Shown: positions 15,812-25,601, counted from the first letter of the stretch. The stretch is 64,000 nt of DNA from Chloroflexota bacterium (GCA_024277175.1 JAJRVT010000224.1:1-64000), one strand, 5' to 3'. A program made the numbers and translations. Notes: generated from the sequence alone by a model not told the origin.

Positions 15812-18202
15812 ATGAAAATCAGTTGTGCGTTGTTCCATGCTATTCGGCGTTTCACTGCTTCCCTGTTCTCCTGGCCCCTGTCAGGACGTCGCTCCCGCCA
15901 CCTCGCCATTCTGTCGATGACGATCATGGCCCTGCTTGCGCCATCGCTCACCGCGCGCGCTCAGACGTCTGGACTTGCGGAGGGGCAATTCGTCCGCGCG
16001 GCATCTGGCGATCTGCGCGCGGATACGCTTCTCATCGGCGTGGAGGACGGCGTCTCCAGCGATGTGCTGGCGGCGGCTTTGCGCGCCCAGGGGATGGACC
16101 TGGTCCGCTTCTGGCCGGCGTTCGGCCTGGCCGAGGCGCGCATGATCGCCCAGGGACCGCGCCAACCACTTGACGCCGCCGCGACCCTGGAACGACTGGC
16201 GAGCCAGCGGCAGGCCGTAGAGGCGCTTCCATCCGTGCGCTACGCCGACTACGATCGGCGCATTGCCGCCGCCGATCAGCCGACCGCGACCCAGAAAGCC
16301 GCGGGCGTGGACCTGCCCCTGGCCCCGGTGTCCCCCAACGACCCCCTCTTCGATCAGCAGTGGGCGCTGGCGAAGATGCAGGTCGTGGACGCCTGGAACA
16401 TCACCCAGGGCGGGGGCGGCATGGTGGTGGCGGTCATCGACTCCGGCTATGATCTGGCCCATGAGGACCTCTCGCCGGACTCCCTCTGGACCAACCGGGT
16501 GGAAGCCAATGGCGAGGCTTTGGTGGATGACGACGGCAACACCTTCATCGACGATCTCCACGGCTGGGATTGGGTCGAGAACGACGGCGTGATGAACGAC
16601 TCTTATGGCCACGGCACCCATGTTGGCGGGGCTATCGCGGCCACGACCAACAACCGCTTAGGCGTCGCCGGGCTGGCCCCCGCGCTCAAGGTCATGCCTC
16701 TGCGGGTGCTGGATGAATATGGCAGCGGCCAGGTCAGCGACCTGATCGACGCCCTCTACTACGCCCTGCAATCGGGCGCGCGCGTGGCCAACCTGAGCCT
16801 GGTCCTGCGTTATGACTCGCCAGCGCTGCACGACGCCGTCATCGCCGCGCAGGAAGGCGGCTTGCTGGTGATCGCGGCCAGCGGCAACTACGGCGCGGGC
16901 GTCTACTGGCCTGCGGCCTACCCGGAGACCCTGGCCGTTGCCGCCACCGACAGCGACGACCAGCGCGCCTCGTTCAGCAACGCTGGTCCCCAGGTGGACG
17001 TGGCCGCGCCCGGCGTCGATATCCTCTCCACCTATCTGGACAACAGCTATCACACCCAGAGCGGCACCAGCATGGCTACGCCCCAGGTCGCGGCCCTGGC
17101 CGCCTTGGTCTGGAACCTGCGACCCGATCTTGCCGGCAGCGGAGTGATCGATCTCATCCGCCGCACGGCCGTAGACGTCAACGCCGACAGCGCACCCGGC
17201 TTCGACAACGATATCGGCTATGGCCGCGTCGACTATGACGCCGCGCTTCAGGAGGCGGCTTCCGGGTTGCGCATGGTCCCCCATGACGCCAGCAACTATA
17301 TCATTTTCGCCGGCGAACCCGCGGCGATCCGGGTGGATGTCACCGCCCCCGCAGCCGGCGAGGGGGATGCGTTGCCCGTGGCCGGCGCGGTGGTGCACTA
17401 TGCGTTGAATCCTGTGCAGGGTGACGTCCCCACCCAGATCATGGGGCGCTCGGTCAGCGGCGCGGATGGCGTGGCCACCATCGCCTTCCTCTCCCCCGCG
17501 CTTGGGGGCGAGTATGAGTTGTCCGTCCAGGTGGGGGCGAATCGGATGACGATTCCGGTGACCGTCACCGCGGAGCCGGCGTGGGTCCGGGTGACGCCGC
17601 CCGTGGCTACAGCCGCCGTGGGGGATGACCCGCTGACGCTGGCTGTGAGCGTGGTGGACGACGCCGATCAGCCGGTGCTGGGCGAACTGCCCCTACGTCT
17701 GGAAACCGATCTGGGGCATTGGGGCGAGGGCGGGCAGGTCAGGAATGTGATCATTGAGGATGGCTGGTACGAGGCCAGTTTTTATCCCGGCGAGCAAGCC
17801 GGGAGCGCAACCTTGCACTTCAGCGTGGGCCAACTGGGGCAGGCCGTAACCGTTGATATCGCGCCGGGCATGGCTGAGCGTATTGAAATGGTGGCCCAGG
17901 AGCCGCCGGCCCTTGTGGCCGCCAGCGTCCGGGGTGTGGATCTGGCCTTCGCTGTCGAGGATCGCTTCGCCAATTTCGTGGCGGATGGCACGTCGGTGCG
18001 CTTCTTCGCCAGCGCCGGCGTGTTGACCCCCGGTGAGTTGACGACCCGGGGCGGTCAGGTAACGACGACCCTGCGCGTGCCCGCCGACGCGGATTCGCCG
18101 GTTCAGGTCTGGGCCGTGGTCCCCGGCGCTCGCGCTCAACTCGAGGTGACCATTCCGGTCATGAGCCATCAGGTGTGGCTGCCCATCGCCGGCGCGCAGT
18201 AG
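15812..18202 (+). CDS. Secreted subtilisin-like serine protease (S8) with Ig-like domains
   Basis: A 796-aa exported protease. A signal segment lies at about 30-50 (HLAILSMTIMALLAPSLTARA). Catalytic Asp210 (VAVIDSG), His267 (GHGTHVGG), oxyanion Asn359 (ASGNYG) and Ser420 (GTSMATP) are all present. A propeptide-like region precedes the catalytic domain, and from about 510 there are beta-sandwich (Big_1/invasin-like) modules. The tail HQVWLPIAGAQ resembles the YLPL-type ends of secreted Chloroflexota proteins. An ATG at 15800 is an alternative start. Its TAG stop is shared with the P2 palindrome consensus. Confidence 0.85.
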   Translation: MKISCALFHAIRRFTASLFSWPLSGRRSRHLAILSMTIMALLAPSLTARAQTSGLAEGQFVRAASGDLRADTLLIGVEDGVSSDVLAAALRAQGMDLVRFWPAFGLAEARMIAQGPRQPLDAAATLERLASQRQAVEALPSVRYADYDRRIAAADQPTATQKAAGVDLPLAPVSPNDPLFDQQWALAKMQVVDAWNITQGGGGMVVAVIDSGYDLAHEDLSPDSLWTNRVEANGEALVDDDGNTFIDDLHGWDWVENDGVMNDSYGHGTHVGGAIAATTNNRLGVAGLAPALKVMPLRVLDEYGSGQVSDLIDALYYALQSGARVANLSLVLRYDSPALHDAVIAAQEGGLLVIAASGNYGAGVYWPAAYPETLAVAATDSDDQRASFSNAGPQVDVAAPGVDILSTYLDNSYHTQSGTSMATPQVAALAALVWNLRPDLAGSGVIDLIRRTAVDVNADSAPGFDNDIGYGRVDYDAALQEAASGLRMVPHDASNYIIFAGEPAAIRVDVTAPAAGEGDALPVAGAVVHYALNPVQGDVPTQIMGRSVSGADGVATIAFLSPALGGEYELSVQVGANRMTIPVTVTAEPAWVRVTPPVATAAVGDDPLTLAVSVVDDADQPVLGELPLRLETDLGHWGEGGQVRNVIIEDGWYEASFYPGEQAGSATLHFSVGQLGQAVTVDIAPGMAERIEMVAQEPPALVAASVRGVDLAFAVEDRFANFVADGTSVRFFASAGVLTPGELTTRGGQVTTTLRVPADADSPVQVWAVVPGARAQLEVTIPVMSHQVWLPIAGAQ

Positions 18203-18300
18203 GGGGAAATTGAAGATTGAGGATTAAAGATTGGGGATTGGGAGATTTTCGCTCAATCGCCGAGTCTTCAATCTCCAATCTCCCCAATCTCTCCCCTACT
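18198..18300. repeat. P2 palindrome joining two convergent stop codons
   Basis: Heptamer units ATTGAAG, ATTGAGG, ATTAAAG, ATTGGGG, ATTGGGA run rightward from 18209; the complementary units return to 18295. The outermost bases AGTAGGGG...CCCCTACT are symmetric and contain the TAG stops of both convergent genes (18200-18202 and 18296-18298). It probably works as a bidirectional terminator. Confidence 0.75.
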
Positions 18301-19222
18301 CCGCGCCCGCGATCAGGCTGACGAAGACGTCTTCCAGGGAAGGGGTAATGGGCTGGACGTCATGTACAACGACGCCCCCTTGACGTAGGCTGTTGCGGAT
18401 CGTCTCCTCCGCGCCTTCATCCGTGAGCAGGGCGTGGACGTCATTGCCCTGGAAGGTTACGTTGCGCACCTCCGGCATGGTCTGCAGGATGGCTACGGCT
18501 TCGAAGGGCGCGTCACAGGCGATGTTGAGCAACCGCCCATGCACCATGCGCTTGAGTTCGGCCGGCGTGGCTGCCGCGCGCAGCTTGCCCAAATGGATCA
18601 TGCCGATGCGGTTGGCGTGCTCGGCCTCGTCCAGATAGTGGGTGGTCACGAAGATAGTCACACCCTGGCGGGTCAGGTCGTGGATCAGCGTCCAGAACTC
18701 CTGGCGCGAGATGGGGTCAACGCCCGCGGTCGGCTCATCCAGAAAGAGTAGGCGAGGCTGGTGGACGAAAGCGCACCCCAGGGCCAACCGCTGTTGCCAG
18801 CCGCCGGAAAGCTGCCCCGCCAGTTGGCGTTCGCGACCGGTCAGCCCGGCCATGGCCACCAACTCTTCCAGCCGCTCCCGCCGCCGGGTGCGGGGCACGT
18901 TGTAGATGCCGGCGTAGAATTCGAGATTCTCCCACACCGTCAGGTCCTCGTAGAGTGAGAAGCGTTGGCTCATGTAGCCGATGCCGCGCTTGATCTTCTC
19001 CCCTTCTCGCTCGATGTCGAAGCCGAGCACGCGGCCCGTCCCCGACGTTGGCCTGAGGATGCCGCACAACATGCGGATGGTGGTGCTCTTGCCAGAGCCG
19101 TTGGGCCCCAGGAAGGCGAAAATTTCCCCCGCGCCCACCGAGAAAGAGATCTGGTCCACGGCCGTGAGGTCGCCGAAACGCTTGGTCAGGTTGCGCACAT
19201 CGATGATCGCGTCCGTGGCCAT
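18296..19222 (-). CDS. ABC-2 exporter ATP-binding protein
   Basis: A 308-aa ATPase with Walker A GPNGSGKST (about 38-46), signature LSGGWQQRLALG (note GGW in place of the usual GGM/GGQ), Walker B LLFLDEPTAGVDP and switch THYLDEAEH. The C-terminal 80 residues are the accessory domain common in drug or polysaccharide ABC-2 exporters. It is the last gene of the HlyD-permease-ATPase operon and its ATG overlaps the permease stop by one base. It drives export of an unknown compound; in YhiI/YhhJ-type systems these are small hydrophobic molecules or antibiotics. Confidence 0.85.
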   Translation of the reverse strand: MATDAIIDVRNLTKRFGDLTAVDQISFSVGAGEIFAFLGPNGSGKSTTIRMLCGILRPTSGTGRVLGFDIEREGEKIKRGIGYMSQRFSLYEDLTVWENLEFYAGIYNVPRTRRRERLEELVAMAGLTGRERQLAGQLSGGWQQRLALGCAFVHQPRLLFLDEPTAGVDPISRQEFWTLIHDLTRQGVTIFVTTHYLDEAEHANRIGMIHLGKLRAAATPAELKRMVHGRLLNIACDAPFEAVAILQTMPEVRNVTFQGNDVHALLTDEGAEETIRNSLRQGGVVVHDVQPITPSLEDVFVSLIAGAE

Positions 19223-20352
19223 CAGGCGATCCGTTTCTGGAAGCGCTTGGCGCTCAGCGCAAAGACGGCGATGCTGAAGAGCGCCAGAGGCAAAACGCTG
19301 GGCCAGAGAAAGCGCAGGCCAACGCCTTTGAGCATGATGCCGCGCAGGATGTACAGGAAGTAGGTCATGGGCGTGAGCAGTGAGAGTTGCCGGATCGCGA
19401 ATGGCATGGTCTCGCGCGGGTACATGAACCCCGAGAGCAGGATCGATGGGATCATGAAGAACATGGCCATCTGCATGGCCTGGGCCTGGGTCTGGGAGAC
19501 GGTCGAGATCAGCAATCCCAGCCCCAGGGAGCCGAGCAGGTAGAGAAGCGAGAGCGCGCCCAGGAGCAGCAGACTGCCGGCCACGCCTACGCCGAAGAGG
19601 ATCCAGCCAGCCAGCATGGTCAGGATCGTGGCCGTCGCCGCGGTTACGGTATAGGGCAGCACCTTGCCCAACATCAGCTCCCAGGATTTGACCGGCGTGA
19701 CGATCAGCTGTTCGAGCGTGCCCCGCTCCCGTTCGCGCACCACGGCAAACGCGGTCAGGATCAGGGCCTGAAAGAGCAGGATCAGAGAGATGACGCCGGG
19801 GATCATGAAGTGGGCGCTGCTCATGGTGGGGTTATAGAGCACCACCGGACGCAGGTCGATGCCGGCGGCGGCCGCGCGTCCCAAGCCCCGCCGTTCCAAA
19901 GAGGCGGCGGTGATCTCGGCCATACGCGCCTGGACCACCGAACTGGCCGCGAAGGAGGCCGTGGAGGCCACGTTCGGGTCTGAGCCGTCGATGATGAGCT
20001 GGACGTTCCCCTGTTGGCCGCGCAGCAACTGATCGCCAAAGCGGGGCGGAATGTGAAGCGCCACCTTGGCGCGGCCGGCGTCGATGGCCTCGACCAACTC
20101 GGACTGGGAGAGGGCGTATCCCTCGATGTCGAAGTAGCCGCTGTTTTCGAAGGCCGCAATCAAGGCCCGGCTTTCCACATCGCTCGCCTCATCATAGACC
20201 ATGGTGGACAGGTGATCGACCACGGTGTCGATGGCGTAGCCGAAAAGCAACAGTTCCATGACCGGCATGATCAGCACCATAGCCAGCGTGCGCCGGTCGC
20301 GACGGATCTGGATGAATTCCTTGCGCACCATCGCCAGGAGTCGGGAAATCAT
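19222..20352 (-). CDS. ABC-2 type permease
   Basis: A 376-aa membrane protein of the YhhJ/ABC-2 family. One helix lies at the N terminus (TLAMVLIMPVMELLLFGYAI), then a large extracytoplasmic domain (about 55-175), then five helices from about 180 to 370, including the VRERERGTLEQLIVTPV coupling motif between helices 2 and 3 that is diagnostic for the family. It forms the channel for the exporter with the ATPase downstream and the HlyD-like adaptor upstream (12-nt gap). Length fits the family (about 370-380 aa). Confidence 0.85.
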   Translation of the reverse strand: MISRLLAMVRKEFIQIRRDRRTLAMVLIMPVMELLLFGYAIDTVVDHLSTMVYDEASDVESRALIAAFENSGYFDIEGYALSQSELVEAIDAGRAKVALHIPPRFGDQLLRGQQGNVQLIIDGSDPNVASTASFAASSVVQARMAEITAASLERRGLGRAAAAGIDLRPVVLYNPTMSSAHFMIPGVISLILLFQALILTAFAVVRERERGTLEQLIVTPVKSWELMLGKVLPYTVTAATATILTMLAGWILFGVGVAGSLLLLGALSLLYLLGSLGLGLLISTVSQTQAQAMQMAMFFMIPSILLSGFMYPRETMPFAIRQLSLLTPMTYFLYILRGIMLKGVGLRFLWPSVLPLALFSIAVFALSAKRFQKRIA

Positions 20353-20364
20353 AGCCAGCCTCCA

Positions 20365-21117
20365 TCAGGGCGTGGGTGGAAAAGTGGCGTCGGCGGGCAT
20401 GCCGGGCTTGAGCGCGCCGTCCGGGTTGTCGACCCGCACCTTGACGCCAAAGACCAGGTTCAGCCGGTCGGCTTGGGTTTGCACGTTGCGGGGGGTGAAT
20501 TCGGCGCGTGGGTTCGTGGAGGTCACCACGCCGTGAAACTCGCGATCAGGAAAGGGATCGACGGTGACGATCACTTCCTGGCCCACCTGCACCCGCCCCA
20601 GGTCCTTTTCCAGGACATAAACGGTGAGGTCCAGCACGTTCAGATTGGCCACCGCGGCCACCGTCTGGCTAGGCGTGGTGACTTCGCCCACGTGCAGGGG
20701 AACCCGGGTCACCACGCCAGAGATGGGTGAACGAAGCTGGTAGCGGTCGGCGATGATCTGTAATTGCTGAAGGTGGAGGGTGTCGGCCTGCCGGATCTGA
20801 AGCTGGATCAATGAGTCGTCCAGGCTGGCCACCACCTGGTCGGCGTCGACGCTGTCTCCTTCCTGGACCAGGTCGACGATGCGCCCGGCCACCTCCGCGC
20901 CGATGAGCACCTCGTCAGCCTCCAGCGAACCGGAGGCTGATAGCAGCCCGTCCGTCTCCACCCACGGGGGCGTCCAGGATGAGGCGTAGAGCCACCAGCC
21001 TGCCGCGCCGATCAGCAGCAGGAGTAGCAGAACAGGCCCCAACCAGCGCAGACGGCGCGGCTGGCGTCCATTTCCCGCCGGTTGCGTTCCCAATCTGGCG
21101 GTTTCTGCAGAGGACAT
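20365..21117 (-). CDS. HlyD-family membrane-fusion (adaptor) protein
   Basis: A 250-aa protein with one N-terminal membrane anchor (about 26-46, LGPVLLLLLLIGAAGWWLYA), a biotinyl/lipoyl-like half (SGSLEADEVLIGAEVAGRIV) and a beta-barrel segment (LRSPISGVVTRVPLHVGEVT). The coiled-coil arm is very short, as in adaptors of bacteria lacking a long periplasmic tunnel. It opens the exporter operon. ATG at 21117 with GGAGGG 9 nt upstream is preferred to the GTG at 21123. It connects the permease to the cell surface; the exported substrate is not evident. Confidence 0.8.
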   Translation of the reverse strand: MSSAETARLGTQPAGNGRQPRRLRWLGPVLLLLLLIGAAGWWLYASSWTPPWVETDGLLSASGSLEADEVLIGAEVAGRIVDLVQEGDSVDADQVVASLDDSLIQLQIRQADTLHLQQLQIIADRYQLRSPISGVVTRVPLHVGEVTTPSQTVAAVANLNVLDLTVYVLEKDLGRVQVGQEVIVTVDPFPDREFHGVVTSTNPRAEFTPRNVQTQADRLNLVFGVKVRVDNPDGALKPGMPADATFPPTP

Positions 21118-21165
21118 GATCACACCCTCCAGATGTGTACAGGGTTGAAGAGAGGGAGGATTATT

Positions 21166-22224
21166 CTATTGCGATGCGGACGTTCCGCCGCTTTTTTTCG
21201 TCTTCTCGCCCTGGTTGCAGAGCTTGATCACGCCGCCAGCCCAATCGTTGGTGTGATACTCGTATTTCTTTCCGTTCGCAGAAAGCACGATCAGATAGCC
21301 AGGCGTGATCACCTGAGGATACATCATGCCGCCGCTGGGACAGCCCAGACTTCCGTCGCGCCATTCCACCGCACGCACGCTGACGACTTTGACCTGATCA
21401 GCGTCCATATCCAGCCGTTGGGCCAGGTCCGCCGCGGCGCGGGCCGCCAGGGCTGCGCTCGTGGATTGCATGGATTCTCCTCCTGTGTCGGCCGCGGGGG
21501 CGGGCGCGCCCGCCTCATCGGGACAGAGAATGAAGGGCTTATCGGCGTTCTTTCCGGTGTGGTAGGCGTAGATCTCGCCCTCGTACTTCAGGACGATGCG
21601 ATAGCCAGGCGTGACCACCGACATATACATCATACCCTCCTGGGGGCAGCCCAAACTGCTGTCGGGCCACTCGACGGCCTCCGCGTTGACGACTTCGATC
21701 TCGTCCGGGGAGACGTCCAGTTGCTCGGCCAGGTCCGCGGTGACGGCTTCGACCAGTGCGTCGGGCGCGGCCACTTCTGTGGGCTGCGCCTCCTCCGCGG
21801 GGGCGGACGAGGCTTCGTCTTCAGGACAATAAATAACGGGGCTGTCGGCCTGATCGGCGGTGTGGTAGGCGTAGGTTCCGCCCTCGTATGCCAACACGAT
21901 GCGGTAGCCGGGCGTGATCATCTGGGCGTACATCATGCCTTCCTGGGGGCAGCCCAGGCTGCTGTCACCCCACTCGACAGCCTCCACGCTGACGACTTCG
22001 ATCTCGTCCGGGAAGACGCCCAGTTGCTAGGCCAGGTCCGCCTGCGCGTTGGCTGCCAGCGCATCCTCAGGCGAAGCCGCCCGGCCCGCGTTCTCCAGGG
22101 GTGAGGCGAGCGCCAAAGGCGATTGGACGGCGTCTTGGCGTGGGGACGCGGGCAGACAGGCGGCCAGCAGCGTCATGGCGATCAGCGTTGTGACGAAGAG
22201 CGCTTTTCCAATGGTTCCGTTCAT
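21166..22224 (-). pseudogene. Triple-repeat lipoprotein gene interrupted by an in-frame TAG
   Basis: A 353-codon frame. It begins MNGTIGKALFVTTLIAMTLL with a lipobox (LLAAC), GGAGG about 9 nt upstream. Three tandem repeats of about 90 residues follow, each with 'ADLAxxLxxxxDxIEVVxxxAVEW', 'SLGCPxxGMMY', 'TPGYxIVL', 'YxYHT' and a final Cys. In repeat 1 the codon expected to be GAG (ADLAEQL in repeat 2) is TAG at 22027-22029; the frame continues intact to 21166. So either a nonsense mutation or readthrough. If terminated, only a 65-residue lipopeptide is made. Each repeat has two conserved Cys, likely a disulfide. It sits between the exporter operon and yggT. The repeat domain is not one I can name. 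Confidence 0.75.
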
Positions 22225-22271
22225 CCTCGAATGCCTCCTCGTTGAGCCTGCATTCGATAGGCCGCGGTCTA

Positions 22272-22535
22272 TCAAAACGAACGCGACAGATCCATCAAAA
22301 TGCTGGAGAGGATCTGGAGCGCGAAGAAGACGACGATGGGGGAGATGTCGATCATGCCAATGGGCGGGATGATCCGGCGCGCCGGATCCAGCACTGGCTC
22401 CGTCACCTGGATCAGAAAACGGACGATGGGATTATACGGGTCAAGATTCGGGATCCAGGTCATCAAAATACGCGCCAGGAGCACGAACGTGTACAGTTGA
22501 ATAGCCTGCGATAGCAGTGCAAAAATAGCCCCCAT
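22272..22535 (-). CDS. YggT family membrane protein
   Basis: An 87-aa integral membrane protein with two helices (about 5-25 and 60-82) separated by the family motif TEPVLDPARRIIPPIGMIDISP. YggT proteins are small inner-membrane proteins linked to osmotic tolerance and, in Gram-positives and plants, to division or thylakoid organisation. It is directly downstream of proC (stop and start abut), the standard yggS-proC-yggT arrangement of many bacteria. Confidence 0.85.
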   Translation of the reverse strand: MGAIFALLSQAIQLYTFVLLARILMTWIPNLDPYNPIVRFLIQVTEPVLDPARRIIPPIGMIDISPIVVFFALQILSSILMDLSRSF

Positions 22536-23369
22536 TTACAGATCCTTCTTTTCACTAATGTCGCCTAATTCCTGGCTGCGGCGATAGGCGGCGAAGATCG
22601 CGCGACTCAGCACTGCGCGGGTGGCGGCTTTCTCCAGCTCGTACAGGCCGGCCGCGGTGGTGCCGCCCGGGCTGGTGACCCGATTTCTGAGCGCAGCCGA
22701 GTGGCTGCCTGTAACCCGCATCAACTCGATGCTGCCCTCGATGGTCTGGAGCACCATCTTTTCAGCATCTCGACGGTTGAATCCCATGTGCACGCCGGCG
22801 TCGATCATGGCTTCGACGATGAGGAGTACAAAACCTGGCCCGGAGCCGCTCAACCCGGTGGCCATGTCCAGATAGCCTTCTTCGTCCACTTCCAACTGTT
22901 CGCCCAGCGCGCCCAGGATCTCTTCGGTGGCCCGTCGTTGCTCCGGTTTTACATGGGAGGTGGCCGTCCACACCGTCATGCCCATGCCAAGCTGGGCGGG
23001 GGTGTTGGGCATGGCGCGCACAATGCGATCGTGGAAAAGCCCCTTGCGCAGGGTGCTGATCCGAGCGCCGGCGATGATGCTCAGCACCAGCGCGTCCGGG
23101 CGAATTCGGCTGTGGAGGTCTTTGGTCACCTTGCCCAGGGTTTGGGGTTTGATGCTCAGGATGACGATATCTGCGTTTTCGGCCGCCTCGCGGTTGCTTT
23201 CCGTGGCGTTGATGCCATATTCCTGGACCATATAGCCCCGTCGCGGCTCCCACAGATCGCTGGCAATGATTTTTTCAGGCGTGACCAATTCCTTGTTCAG
23301 GAGGGCTTTGGTGAACGCCTCGCCCATGACGCCGCTGCCGACAATGCCTATTTTCTCGATGTTCAACAT
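22536..23369 (-). CDS. proC: Pyrroline-5-carboxylate reductase
   Basis: A 277-aa enzyme for the last step of proline synthesis. The NAD(P)-binding GSGVMGEAF is near the N terminus, the second motif [11 protein letters not shown] at about 70, and the signature [16 protein letters not shown] and [17 protein letters not shown] with ...[11 protein letters not shown] at the C-terminal helical domain. All conserved contacts are visible. Length is usual (about 270). It is followed without gap by yggT; yggS is 190 nt upstream beyond a P4 palindrome, so the three may be independently terminated. Confidence 0.9.
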   Translation of the reverse strand: MLNIEKIGIVGSGVMGEAFTKALLNKELVTPEKIIASDLWEPRRGYMVQEYGINATESNREAAENADIVILSIKPQTLGKVTKDLHSRIRPDALVLSIIAGARISTLRKGLFHDRIVRAMPNTPAQLGMGMTVWTATSHVKPEQRRATEEILGALGEQLEVDEEGYLDMATGLSGSGPGFVLLIVEAMIDAGVHMGFNRRDAEKMVLQTIEGSIELMRVTGSHSAALRNRVTSPGGTTAAGLYELEKAATRAVLSRAIFAAYRRSQELGDISEKKDL

Positions 23370-23462
23370 GGTGGATTTGCTCGCTTATTCGGTAAAAAAT
23401 TGATTTGACGCAGGATTCGTAGGCGTGGTTTGGAACCGCACATCCTCCGGTCAACCGACTTT

Positions 23463-23557
23463 TGATTCGACGCAGAGACGCCAAGACGCAGAGAAACGCG
23501 GAGAAAGACAACGCTCTCTGCATTCCTTTTTCGTTTCCGAGGCTCTGCGTCGAATCG
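23463..23557. repeat. GACGCAGAG palindrome (P4) between yggS and proC
   Basis: GATTCGACGCAGAG at 23464-23477 is exactly complementary to CTCTGCGTCGAATC at 23543-23556. The inner part has ACGCCAAGACGCAGAGAAACG units repeating about every 9-10 bases. The stop of yggS lies 3 nt outside. Relatives occur at 36943 and 56366. Confidence 0.7.
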
Positions 23558-23558
23558 T

Positions 23559-24287
23559 TCAATACTCACGCGATCCGAAGATCGCGGTCCCGACGCGGAC
23601 GATGGTGGCCCCTTCCTCGATGGCGATCTCGAAATCATGGGACATGCCCATGGACAGTTGGCGCAGATCCAGATCCGGATGGGCGTCCTGGGCCCGGTCG
23701 TGTAGCAGGCGCGTCTCCCGAAAAACGCGACGCAGCACGACCTCGTCATCCACGAACGGGGCCATGGTCATCAACCCCTGGATATGGATGCCGGGCAGTT
23801 GCGCCAGTTCCGGGAGGGCGGCCAGCAACGCTTCTGGCTGGAAGCCATGCTTGCTGGCCTCGCCGCTGACGTTGACCTCCAGCAGCACAGACATCACGTG
23901 ACCGGCGGCCTGGGCGTCGCGGGAAAGCCGGTTGGCGATCTTGACCCGGTCGACCGAGTGGACCAGGACGAACGGTCCCACCACCTGTTTGGTCTTGCGG
24001 CTCTGGATCGTGCCGATCATATGCCAGCGGATACGGTCGTCCAGCCCCAGGATTTGGGCGCGTTCGACCTTTTCCCACAATTCCTCGATACGGTTTTCGC
24101 CGAAATCATGCTGGCCGGTCGCCAACGCCGCCTGGATGGCCTCGAAGGGGTGGGTCTTGCTCACCGCCACCAGCGTGATCTCCGCCGGATCCCGGCCAGC
24201 GCGCGCGGCCGCGTCAGCCATGCGTTGCTGGACGCGGGCCAGATTGGCTGCGATCTCTTCAACTGTTGATTCGTGAATTACGCCCAT
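23559..24287 (-). CDS. yggS: YggS/PROSC-type PLP homeostasis protein
   Basis: A 242-aa protein of the PLP-binding barrel family without racemase C-terminal domain. The PLP Lys is in the motif [11 protein letters not shown], followed by [39 protein letters not shown] and [20 protein letters not shown] (phosphate-binding). It maintains free PLP levels and amino-acid homeostasis; no catalytic turnover is known. The start [16 protein letters not shown] at 24287 matches family length; the longer frame to 24377 has no ribosome site. It heads the yggS-proC-yggT group. Confidence 0.88.
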   Translation of the reverse strand: MGVIHESTVEEIAANLARVQQRMADAAARAGRDPAEITLVAVSKTHPFEAIQAALATGQHDFGENRIEELWEKVERAQILGLDDRIRWHMIGTIQSRKTKQVVGPFVLVHSVDRVKIANRLSRDAQAAGHVMSVLLEVNVSGEASKHGFQPEALLAALPELAQLPGIHIQGLMTMAPFVDDEVVLRRVFRETRLLHDRAQDAHPDLDLRQLSMGMSHDFEIAIEEGATIVRVGTAIFGSREY

Positions 24288-24404
24288 GGCGTCCGCCCTA
24301 TCCGCGTTCCGATCGCGGTCGCTGAATTGTGATGATTCTCTTTCAGCGATTGTACCAGCGAATGAAGGCGCTGGCAAAGGGCGGGGTGGTTTGAAGGCCC
24401 CGCG

Positions 24405-25601
24405 TTAGCACTCGACAAAGGCCCGGATCAGGGGCAAATAGATACGTTCATCCCCGGCAGACGGCGCGGGCGAACGCGTGGAGGCCGGCGTCTGGAAGCG
24501 GACCGGAACCGGCTGGCTCCAACTGCCGGGGAAGCGGTGGTTGGGCCACGCTCCCTCGCCGCCCTCATCGGCCGGCGGCTGCTCGGCCCGGGCGCGGATG
24601 CGGAACTCATAGGTCGTATCCAGGCAGCGGGCCGTAAAGTCGGCCTGCCCGTCTCCCTGATCGCCGGGGATCGGCGCGCCAACCGCGAGGTCCCGCCACT
24701 CGCCGCCCTGGGGCCGGGTCTGCACGTCGATCAACAGCCGGTGGGTGCTGCCAGGGATGGCCAGGACGTCTGGGCTTTGCGCACCGCTCCAGCGCAGGGT
24801 GAATTGGGGACCGCTGACTTCGGCCGGCGGATCGACGAAAGCCGCGGTCGGAGCGCGGATCAGGCTGACCGCGTCGGCGAAGGCGTGGTTGCCATGCCAT
24901 TGAAAAGGGCTGCGCACGCGTACGAACACGGTCAGGCGGTCGGTCTGGGCCACGGCGCTGGTGCGCAGGTTCTGCCAGCCGATGCGGGTGACGCCGTCGG
25001 CTTCGACAAAGTTGGCCCGATTCTCCACCCAGATGACGCTCTCGGCCTCGGGGTCCGCGCTGCCTGTGGGGTCGATCCCCAGCATCTTGGCCATGTAGAC
25101 GCCGTCCGGGCAGTCGGAGGGTGTGGCGCTCCCGCCGCAGAGGCTGACCATCCAGCCGCTGAGGCTATAGTCCGCGCCCGGCGTGACCGCGGTCTGCTGG
25201 AAAATGGCGACATCGAAGGGTTTGCCCGGTTCGGGCGGCGTCTCCAGATCCTGGGCCGCGACCATGAAACTGTCGTCGAATTCCAGCCGTTCCACATGGC
25301 GTTCGTTGCTGGGGTTGCATTCGCCGCCGTAGACCCGTTCCCGGGTGCTGTGGAGGCGTGGATCGCCATCGATCTGCACCGCGGTCCAGCCGCTGGGCAC
25401 GCGGTCATTTCCTTCGCCATCCACGTAGCCCACGCTGCATTCGAAGCTGGGGTTCTCCAGCACGGGCGGTGCGGGCGCGATGGTGCCGGTGGCGGGTGCA
25501 AACCCCTGGGCCTGCGCGAAAGCGGCCAGCGCCAGCAGCGCGGCCCAGGCCAAGCCTACGCTTAGCAGGCTGTGTCTCCAATGATAGCTACGATGATTCA
25601 T
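24405..25601 (-). CDS. Secreted beta-sandwich protein with YLPLI tail
   Basis: A 398-aa exported protein. Signal peptide about 1-32 (VGLAWAALLALAAFAQAQG). Residues 45-215 resemble a carbohydrate-binding or DUF642-like jelly roll (ENPSFECSVGYVDGEGNDRV, GWTAVQIDG, YSLSGWMVSLCGG), and about 230-380 an Fn3-like module (VSGPQFTLRWSGAQ, TYEFRIRARAE). The extreme C terminus ERIYLPLIRAFVEC carries the YLPLI motif. GAGGTAACC precedes the ATG at 25601. It probably binds glycans at the cell surface; no catalytic motif is seen. Confidence 0.6.
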   Translation of the reverse strand: MNHRSYHWRHSLLSVGLAWAALLALAAFAQAQGFAPATGTIAPAPPVLENPSFECSVGYVDGEGNDRVPSGWTAVQIDGDPRLHSTRERVYGGECNPSNERHVERLEFDDSFMVAAQDLETPPEPGKPFDVAIFQQTAVTPGADYSLSGWMVSLCGGSATPSDCPDGVYMAKMLGIDPTGSADPEAESVIWVENRANFVEADGVTRIGWQNLRTSAVAQTDRLTVFVRVRSPFQWHGNHAFADAVSLIRAPTAAFVDPPAEVSGPQFTLRWSGAQSPDVLAIPGSTHRLLIDVQTRPQGGEWRDLAVGAPIPGDQGDGQADFTARCLDTTYEFRIRARAEQPPADEGGEGAWPNHRFPGSWSQPVPVRFQTPASTRSPAPSAGDERIYLPLIRAFVEC

